64,000 nucleotides of DNA from Siphonodentalium dalli (lineage: Eukaryota > Mollusca > Scaphopoda > Gadilida > Siphonodentaliidae), in the NCBI GenBank assembly GCA_032622095.1, contig CP136064.1, positions 262,923,863 through 262,987,862 on the forward strand. Reading direction: 5' to 3'. A program made the position numbers and the translations under genes. Shown here one piece after another: positions 57,408 to 64,000 of the stretch. Position 1 is the stretch's first letter. Each line of letters begins with the position of its first letter. Below the pieces are notes generated by a model, which worked only from the letters and a program-made list of their open reading frames with translations, did not search any database and was not told the DNA's origin.

Positions 57408-59486
57408 TCAAATCTTCTGTGTGCTTTGTACTCGAGGTTGCTTAGCTGGAGATAAATGAATATCTTTCGTAGCTTCATTGGGTAATGGTGGGGTTTGTCT
57501 GTGACGAAGTTGCATATCAGTTCCATTTATCATTTGGTTAAGTTTATTGCGTCGCTTAGCGATTTTAATTCGTCTCGTGTTGTGATTGCGTTGAGTCTGA
57601 TATTGGGAAATGTTCGTAATACACTGAATAATGTATTTGCGACTTGAGATGGCAATCAGTAAAATTAATATGAACGTAATGACAGCAGGAATAATGATTT
57701 GGTAGTAATCATGTTTTCGGTTTTGTTTGATGGGTTGCAGGGAAGTGACTGTTTGGAGAAAGTCATATAAGGACAGTTGCTTCATGGGGGGTAACTTGTT
57801 TGGAATCGATACTTGAGGGGGCAAGTTATGAATTTGGGAAAATATTGGCTTCCATTGTGGCAATTTATGTAATTCAATAGTTGATTGTAATTGAGTTATT
57901 TGTGTGTTGATGGTGATGTTTGATGAGTTCAAAGTTGTGAATGCAATTAGTTTGATGCTGGCTGATGTAGCTATGCACCTTGGTGGTAAAGTTATCGTTG
58001 CGATGGGGGGTAAAATTGTGATTCTATATGGTCGTTTTCTTAAAAGGTTGTGATGACAGTTTACTGTAAATGTGTGAGCTTTCGCTGTTGTTATAAGCCA
58101 TGTATATGCCGCGGCGAGTTTAATAGCCGATGGTAAATTATATTGAGGATAGATGGCTATGGGGCAATTTATGGTGGTATTTTTTGTATCATTGGTGAAT
58201 ATGTTCAGTAGGCAGTTATGATTATGTGATGCGGCGATTGAAATTTTTTGAATTCTATAATATGGTAATTTGTTTAAAATACATGGGTGATCGTCATCAA
58301 TGGTGATGTATTTGGATCGGTCGGGAGATAATAGCAGGTAATTATGAGTAATATCGATTCGGGCAACTGTATATTTATTGTTGTGTCTGAGTTTTGGGTC
58401 TCGAGGGTCTAATGGATAAAAAAATTGTATAGCGCGGAATATATCAAACTGCATTCTGATATCGCGTAAATAGATTGTTATGGTAATGATTAGTCTGCTG
58501 TCTGTGAGTATGGTTTGTGTCTTCAAATGTTGGTAATATTTTGCGATCCCCGATTCTATGGGGAATGGTAATTTCAAATGGGCTGGAAGTAATTTCGTTA
58601 TACTATCAAGTGCCTTTTTTAATTGGATTGGACTTATGATATCGGGTGTTAATCGGTGGTTAATTAGAGAGGCAATTTGAACTTTAAGATGTCGCAAATA
58701 TACTTTTGCTTGGATAACATCTTGTTGTATTTCATGTAACATTACTAGAAACTTAGCGTTGATAATTGTGAATATTTCGATTGTATGTACATGTTTTTGA
58801 GTTCGATGTGTTTCTTTTCGAAGTATGGCTTGAATATTGGATATTGTTGTTGATAATGTGTTGACTCGTTGACGATTTTCGTTTGAAATGACGCTTGTGA
58901 TGTTCATGATAGAATAAGCGGTTTGAGTATTGTGTTGGATTTTTTTGGGGTTTTTATAAAGGGTTCGTATGTTATCTTCTACATGTATAATATCTGACAT
59001 CGATGGTGTACCAAATAAGAACTTAGCTATATCGCTTATAACTGGTAAAATTGCTCTTTTGAGTCTTTTGGTATTATGGAGTTGATAATAATTATGATAT
59101 TCATATTGGATTTGTTGTGTTTCCGTGAGAGCTGCTGCTAATTCAGTTTGTAAATCTGTCAAAATGTTGATGAGATTAAAGGTAATGTTATTTGTTTCGT
59201 TCCTGAACGGAGGTTTATTATGGTGATATGTGCTTTGATGAAACGTGGCACAAATACTATTGAGTTTAGTTTGGGCCATTCGTATGTTTCTAGCGAGTCT
59301 TGCTATGTAGGTATAATATGGTGTGGGTTCGATGAGAAAACTAAGATCCCAATTTTCGTTTGAGACAGCGATTTGCCGATGATGCAAAAATAACATGTTC
59401 TGTCGAGTTAACATAGCGTCACTAGTTTGAAAGCCGATGATAAGTATGAAGAGGGTCACTTTAACGAAGTTTTCTGTAGGCTTCAT
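57408..59486 (-). CDS. Envelope fusion glycoprotein-like ORF (F-type, baculovirus/errantivirus kind)
   Basis: The frame opens at 59573, but I prefer the internal ATG at 59486. It starts directly with a signal peptide (FVKVTLFILIIGF), and a splice-acceptor-like tract (ttctacttatag) ends 14 nt upstream, as in spliced env messages. The protein is about 692 residues (721 from the upstream ATG; positions below use that numbering). A basic furin-type site, KRLKR, lies at 169-173. A hydrophobic, fusion-peptide-like segment with KFLFGT and a helix-rich region follow. A single membrane anchor lies at about 623-645, with a basic 76-residue tail. This order matches F-type class I fusion proteins of baculoviruses and gypsy-like errantiviruses. 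The frame is uninterrupted. Function in this genome is unknown. Confidence 0.75.
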   Translation of the reverse strand: MKPTENFVKVTLFILIIGFQTSDAMLTRQNMLFLHHRQIAVSNENWDLSFLIEPTPYYTYIARLARNIRMAQTKLNSICATFHQSTYHHNKPPFRNETNNITFNLINILTDLQTELAAALTETQQIQYEYHNYYQLHNTKRLKRAILPVISDIAKFLFGTPSMSDIIHVEDNIRTLYKNPKKIQHNTQTAYSIMNITSVISNENRQRVNTLSTTISNIQAILRKETHRTQKHVHTIEIFTIINAKFLVMLHEIQQDVIQAKVYLRHLKVQIASLINHRLTPDIISPIQLKKALDSITKLLPAHLKLPFPIESGIAKYYQHLKTQTILTDSRLIITITIYLRDIRMQFDIFRAIQFFYPLDPRDPKLRHNNKYTVARIDITHNYLLLSPDRSKYITIDDDHPCILNKLPYYRIQKISIAASHNHNCLLNIFTNDTKNTTINCPIAIYPQYNLPSAIKLAAAYTWLITTAKAHTFTVNCHHNLLRKRPYRITILPPIATITLPPRCIATSASIKLIAFTTLNSSNITINTQITQLQSTIELHKLPQWKPIFSQIHNLPPQVSIPNKLPPMKQLSLYDFLQTVTSLQPIKQNRKHDYYQIIIPAVITFILILLIAISSRKYIIQCITNISQYQTQRNHNTRRIKIAKRRNKLNQMINGTDMQLRHRQTPPLPNEATKDIHLSPAKQPRVQSTQKI

Positions 59487-59878
59487 ATCGCTTGCACACC
59501 TATAAGTAGAAATATAGGTGTGTATTAGCGGGTTAGCCAGTATCTGATTATAAAGATAGATTCGCGTGGGCATGGCTGGAATGGGTTAACTGGTTTGATT
59601 AATTGCTGAGATTTTTCGGCCGGTGTAAGTTTTAATGTCTTTCTAGAATTACTATGTAAAATGGGTACCCACAGGAATCGACGAGAAATGACGTCACGCG
59701 ATGCGAGTGTGTGTACCAATTAGCCGTGCGCTATGCGTGGCGCCGAAGGTAATTAGTGGTATAAATGCGTTGGCGATTACGGCTGTAAATATTACGGGAC
59801 TATTGTTCGATATTTGCAGTTATGGGTCAACTTTTGAGTGAGTTAGAGTGTATACTGAGAGATGCAAAATTATGTGGT
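59487..59878 (-). other. Spacer between pol remnant and env
   Basis: 392 bp with no convincing frame. It includes the acceptor-like tract ending at 59500, used to argue for a spliced env message. Confidence 0.4.
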
Positions 59879-60562
59879 CTATGGTATTTTGGGGTTGTTA
59901 TTGATTCGATCTATTTGCGGGGGTGATTGGTTGTCTGTGTTATTAAAATGTTTCGAAGCCATGAGTCTGTTGACCAATTCAGCCAATGGTATTGAAGAGC
60001 TGTCGTCTGTGTTTGATCGCTCAAGTTGAGCGCGTTTAATTGCCGTTGTTTTGAGGTCATCGTCTGATTTCAAAGTAGATTGAGAGTTATTACTATCAAT
60101 ATTGGTTTCACTCGGTGGAAATGCAAATCGATTATGTCGTTTATTCTTTAAATGATTGGGCCGTTGAGGTGTTGGCCAATCAACAGGCGATGGTTTGATG
60201 TGTTTAGCATGTGATTTTGTTAATTTTGCAGATAGGTCATGTCTTAATATGTAAGATATGGGGCCTGTTTGTTTTAAGATGCGCCAAAACGGCTCATATT
60301 TAAATGAAAATTTGTGATTTGGTTGGTGGATTTTATAATAGACGGATTGGCCTATTTTAAAGGTTGGAATAGATCGACCTGTGTTCTGTTTGTGGTTGCG
60401 AGAGGCTGTTTCGAGGTGAGATTTTGTAGTTTTAAAAATAATGTGTTGTTTGTGTATTTTAATGATAGTTGAGCATGATGTTTGGTTTAGAGCACCAGCT
60501 GTCATATCACTTGGATATTTGAGTACTGGTTTTGTATGTCGTATGGGTTTTAAGGGTGGCAT
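59879..60562 (-). pseudogene. Pol C-terminal fragment: integrase tail with GPY/F-type module
   Basis: The first ATG of the frame is at 60562, but it stays open upstream to a stop near 60690. From 60562 there are 227 residues. Residues ~66-110 (FKIGQSVYYKI, FKYEPFWRIL, TGPISYILRH) match the SH3-like GPY/F module at the integrase C-terminus of gypsy-class elements and retroviruses, which helps bind viral DNA ends. A hydrophilic tail follows. The integrase zinc finger and DDE core are absent, as is everything before them. The region between this frame and gag is only ~500 bp, where about 3 kb of pol is expected. No chromodomain is seen. Confidence 0.6.
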
Positions 60563-60668
60563 TACAGGGTTAATTGCAGTATTGAAATGTGATTCGCGAG
60601 AATTTGTGCGTGTTGAATTTCTTTTTGATGATGACTGAGAATTGGTAATTTGTTGGTGCCCTGGTTTT

Positions 60669-61016
60669 TCAAGGATATTTCACGGTTTTAAATTGAGAAG
60701 GAAACTTTAAGTCAAGAAGAGATAAAATAGGCTTATTGGGAATATTATGAAACATCGATTTCATAGGGGGACACCCGTTATTGCAGTTGGTGGTATGTGT
60801 GGGCTGCCTGTGGCGTGGACGATTAAGTGGGCGCCGCGTGCGGTAATTAATATATCGTTGTTTTTGACACTGTGATGGGAGCGTGGGGTAATGATTAATG
60901 AGCTGCAGCTGTGAATTATAGACTCTATGCTTTTGAGATCCGTATGTCCGATGAGATTTAGCATATCTATGATTGTGGCCGTCTATGGTGCTAATTTGAT
61001 GTGTAATTGGACTCAT
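60669..61016 (-). other. Residual sequence at the pol deletion, unassigned
   Basis: A 115-codon frame rich in Asn, Gln, His and Arg, ending LLDLKFPSQFKTVKYP. None of the three minus-strand frames shows a protease DTG/DSG, an RT YxDD or an integrase HHCC/DDE motif. It probably contains the junction of the internal pol deletion. Confidence 0.4.
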
Positions 61017-61060
61017 TGCCTTGTGTCTACTTGGGGTTAAATTTGTGTAGGAATGAGTCC

Positions 61061-62206
61061 TTATCTGTTTAAAAATTGATTATTATTTTGCGCCCGACGT
61101 CTACATTGGTCTGTTGTATGGTTATTTAATCTGCAGTATGTACATAAGAGGGGTCGTTGAGGTGTTGTAGCATATCTTGCATCCATGGTTTGGGTGCGGT
61201 TTTGATGGGAGATCCTTCGTGCAGAGTAGGGGTTGTGAGAGTTTGAAGGTTGGCGCCTGTGGGGGTGATCATTGATTCGGTGTCTGTCTTTGGATTGGAG
61301 GGGGGTGTAAGTGGATCGTGATGGCCCTCTTGGAATGTGCCGTTGGTTATTGTCGATATCCATTGGTTGAGGGAATTGTAACTGTGGGAATTGGTTATAG
61401 TCATTGTGATGTTCACCGTAACGTAAGCGATAGCGCTGCCGAAGGTTCATTTCGCGTAGGGCAATATCAGTAGTTCTACCAAGCGTTACGGGGTCGTCTT
61501 TGAGAAGCCTGAATTTAATACTAGAGTCGCGAATGCCATCGGAAAAGAATGCTACTAATTGTGTTTGTACTGCTCTTGTATTAATTTCATCGGTAAAAGC
61601 GTGTTTAGCGAGAGTACGTATGCGTTCTGCAAACATGGCAATTGTTTCCGTATGTCTCTGCCTAATGGCTCGTAATGAGGAAAGGGACTGATGCGAATCG
61701 GTTATGGAACTGAATAATGAACGTAATTGTGATTTCAGATCGGCCCAGGTGAACGTGAATTTTCCGTCCGTGTTATTTTCATTTATGAAGCGTTGAATAA
61801 ATTCAGAAACTTGAGATTTACATGTTTGAGCGGCAATTTTAATAATAGTCTCATCTTGTGCCGAAATTGCGCGGGAGTATTTTTCCACCGAATGGACCCA
61901 TTGGGGAAAAGCGCCAGGTTTGCCATCGAAGGGTTCAATAATGGAATTCATGCCCAAAAGTGCCGTTATGGTTGTTTGGGTTTTTAAACTATCTGTCTGG
62001 TCGCGGATAGAACTAGTGAAATGGCTAATTTCATGGGTAAGCCGTGACAATAGCAAGTTTTGAGTATCTTTGCCCATTTCATTAGTAATGTCTGTGTGGT
62101 GGGGTCTTGCGGTTGATCGGTCCGTTTCCCGGTTTAATTCAAGGTGATGCTGATAAGTTTGGCTTGGATGAAAATAATCGCTGCTCTGCGGAGGTGGTGA
62201 CTCCAT
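61061..62206 (-). CDS. Gag-like polyprotein with CCHC zinc knuckle
   Basis: The frame extends up to 62530, but the ATG at 62206 (MESPPPQSSDYFH) is a better start. The 108 codons before it look like untranslated leader and lack gag character. From 62206 the protein is ~381 residues. A capsid-like helical region begins around PFDGKPGAFPQWVHSVEKY and includes RAIRQRHTETIAMFAERI, as in Retrotrans_gag-type proteins. A basic, Asn/Gln/Pro-rich linker leads to CTYCRLNNHTTDQC, a perfect C-x2-C-x4-H-x4-C nucleocapsid knuckle. The frame ends 17 residues later with no obvious in-frame continuation into protease. Gag would package element RNA into particles. The frame is intact although pol is deleted. 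Confidence 0.75.
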   Translation of the reverse strand: MESPPPQSSDYFHPSQTYQHHLELNRETDRSTARPHHTDITNEMGKDTQNLLLSRLTHEISHFTSSIRDQTDSLKTQTTITALLGMNSIIEPFDGKPGAFPQWVHSVEKYSRAISAQDETIIKIAAQTCKSQVSEFIQRFINENNTDGKFTFTWADLKSQLRSLFSSITDSHQSLSSLRAIRQRHTETIAMFAERIRTLAKHAFTDEINTRAVQTQLVAFFSDGIRDSSIKFRLLKDDPVTLGRTTDIALREMNLRQRYRLRYGEHHNDYNQFPQLQFPQPMDIDNNQRHIPRGPSRSTYTPLQSKDRHRINDHPHRRQPSNSHNPYSARRISHQNRTQTMDARYATTPQRPLLCTYCRLNNHTTDQCRRRAQNNNQFLNR

Positions 62207-62570
62207 TAAGCTAGCCACACATGCTTGCGTATGCGTATGGTGCGTTGCGTTATTTTTATCGCATGCGATTGTCGGACGGAAAATCAAATAGAAATGCACG
62301 GGCACCCACACATGCATGCGGTTCCGATGCGAAACTATTCTGACACTCCGAATGCCTCCGATTTTTATCGGACCGAAAATACTCGTACTTTCCATCCGAT
62401 ATAAATCGTCGCTCCGTTTGCGTTCGCAGCGGAATTCCCAATTATTTATGACGTCATCCTGGGTCGGAAAAAAAATCCAGGCACTTATGATGGGGTGGGT
62501 GGGTGTGTGTCTGTCGGGTCCGAAAAGCAATTTGTTCCATGTGCCAATTTTTTCCCCCCATTTCTGCTAT
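62207..62570 (-). other. Leader or flank upstream of gag
   Basis: It contains direct-repeat-like words 'cacacatgcttgcg' (62216) and 'cacacatgcatgcg' (62306) and short palindromes such as 'ccgatttttatcgg'. No primer-binding site or LTR end was recognised. It may be the element's leader, or another repeat that replaced the 5' LTR. Confidence 0.35.
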
Positions 62571-62840
62571 TGAGTCTTATTTTGATGTGTTTTGAACAGA
62601 AACAGGTCATATATAGTTAATAGCAATGCTATACTATATATAGAGGTTATCAGAAGTTGGATCAGTTGCACAATGGCCAACAATAACCCAAACCCAACTT
62701 GATAGAACAAGAAACTGCGATAATGGAAACATAAAATTTAATCAGGATTCCATCTACTGATACAAAAAAATAAGAATATAACTATGCAGAACTCAGCTGA
62801 AAATAAGCAATAAAATGAAAGCACACTTGCGTCATATGTG

Positions 62841-63383
62841 CAGTGTTCACACTGGCCCAAAATTTTCTGGAGCCACCACCTCAGCTACTTGTGATTATTT
62901 TTGAAGCCACTTTTCGTTTTCTTGAGCCACATTTTTTCATCCTATATTTTAACTTTGATTAAATGTTGGTACGAGAAGGCACTCTCACATTCCAGTCGAC
63001 ACGGTACACAATATAGTGTTTATGCAATGTCTGACATTATAGGATATGTGTCACTTCTTTGTTTCACTAATGTCTGGCGATGTGAAGGCAATACAATGTG
63101 TGTTTTTATCGAGTAGAAATATGAAACCCATTCACTGTACGTGATACAATTACAACCAGTCCATGTGGCATAAGCTGAGAATCAGCGAATGCTTTCATTC
63201 ATACTCTCGTGGCGGGATAGTGTTGCCTGATTGTTGAACTTAATCTGTCGGACGGCATTTAATTTAGGAGCCATACACCCAAATTCTTTGAACCACTTTA
63301 TTTAGCCACTAGCCCATTTTGTTGAGCCACTTTTGTTTTTCTTTCGCAATTTGCGAAATTTGCCCACGGCAGCGTGAACACTG
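62841..63383. mobile_element. hAT-type MITE with perfect 8-bp target duplication
   Basis: CATATGTG flanks it at 62833-62840 and 63384-63391. The left end is CAGTGTTCACACTG; the right end is inverted (CAGCGTGAACACTG). CAGTG-starting ends with 8-bp duplications define the hAT superfamily. The interior repeats 'ttgagccact' words and has no transposase. Confidence 0.88.
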
Positions 63384-63391
63384 CATATGTG

Positions 63392-64000
63392 ACATGGAAA
63401 TAAAGATATAATAAATAATGGAATAAAATAGACTTTTGACAACGTAAAATATAAAATCTTAACATATAAATTGAAGGCCAGCCGGGCAAGCTTGAACAAT
63501 TTCAAATTGTTTTCCAAGTTAATGTGGATCAGCTTGTAATGTTAATCACAGTAACACAGATTTTATCGTCACTGATATCGTGAGCAAAAAAGAAGTGAGA
63601 TTGGGCTATCCATCCATATGTTATTCCCAATTATTACGAAGCCTATTACTTCAGGCAGTGGCTACCAGCCTTCCATTACACGCTATAACATGTTTCCTCA
63701 GTTCTGGTTTCTGAGATGCCCCATGCAAGAAGAGTCATGCGGGTATATCATGGTTATGCTTGGTATTAGCATTATTCTTCAAACTTGGATGAACTGGGAT
63801 GAACAGTTGTATTTCCACATGTTTTGATAAACAATTTGGTTCAAGCAATATATCACATAGCAAATATCAAAATATCAAATAATCTGAAATATGTTGTACA
63901 ATGTAGTCTGTATAATACTCAAATGTGATTATGTGACTAGATCATGTGACTATATATTATGAAAATAAATGTTAATAAAAACCTTGGCACTCTGCCTATC
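63392..64000. other. Gene-free interval
   Basis: AT-rich sequence with no recognisable gene, repeat or RNA. The missing lectin C-terminal half-exon was looked for here and not found. Confidence 0.4.

Noticed and set aside
61126-61416. 96-codon minus-strand frame overlapping gag in another frame
   Set aside because: It overlaps the zinc-knuckle end of gag and shows no protease or other pol motif, so it is a shadow frame and not the start of pol.
62207-62530. N-terminal 108-codon extension of the gag frame
   Set aside because: Its composition is unlike gag and it overlaps repeat-like leader sequence; the ATG at 62206 is the better start.
63618-63827. 69-codon frame containing 'WMNWDEQLYFHMF' near the window end, considered as the missing lectin C-terminal exon
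   Set aside because: It lacks the WIGL core, the conserved cysteine spacing and a phase-1 acceptor.

Overview
This looks like a gene-poor, repeat-dense, AT-rich stretch of an invertebrate nuclear genome, most likely a marine lophotrochozoan and probably a bivalve. That placement is inference. It rests on intron-split C-type lectin exons with GT-AG borders, layered MITEs and LINEs, the GACG-tailed 'ttatggccctgg...gacccagtgacc' repeat, and CAACGTTGGGCCAACGT clusters. I saw no tRNA, rRNA, CRISPR or bacterial-style operon.

Host genes. One C-type lectin gene can be modelled on the + strand: a signal-peptide exon (1241-1313), the N-terminal half of a C-type lectin domain (8407-8604) and the C-terminal half (20767-20984). 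Every junction is phase 1. If exon 3 is terminal, the frame closes at exactly 162 residues. A second N-terminal lectin half-exon lies at 54151-54339, between two TTAA-flanked MITEs; its partner exons are not visible.

Layout. 0-10 kb: lectin exons 1-2, several MITEs and minisatellites. 10.56-17.88 kb: a 2.93-kb unit repeated in tandem (two full copies and one half), inside lectin intron 2, each with a LINE 3' remnant and a MITE end. 21-27 kb: minisatellites, a CAACGTTGG element, poly-G/C repeats. 27.5-34.1 kb: another copy of half of that unit, split by a 930-bp TIR element (9-bp target duplication) and a 4.15-kb LINE; the tandem copies act as empty-site controls. 34.4-36.4 kb: a TTAA MITE and a 1.26-kb foldback element. 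37.2-41.1 kb: about 150 copies of a 25-bp satellite centred on ATACCGGTAT. 41.4-48.7 kb: a stretch bounded by long degenerate inverted repeats. 49.3-50.6 kb: a retroposon with perfect 13-bp target duplications, a poly-A tail and two overlapping ORFs. 50.7-52.1 kb: a decayed LINE on the minus strand. 52.7-54.6 kb: a hairpin, a minisatellite, MITEs and the second lectin exon.

55.9-62.2 kb holds the most interesting object: a minus-strand LTR-retroelement/endogenous-retrovirus-like unit. It has an intact gag-like ORF with a CCHC knuckle, only the C-terminal end of pol (integrase GPY/F module), and an intact class-I-fusion-type envelope ORF with signal peptide, basic cleavage site and transmembrane anchor. 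Protease, RT, RNase H and the integrase core are missing. A candidate 3' LTR ends near a 165-bp near-perfect palindrome; no 5' LTR was found. The element is either a recent trans-mobilised deletion derivative or a candidate for env/gag co-option.
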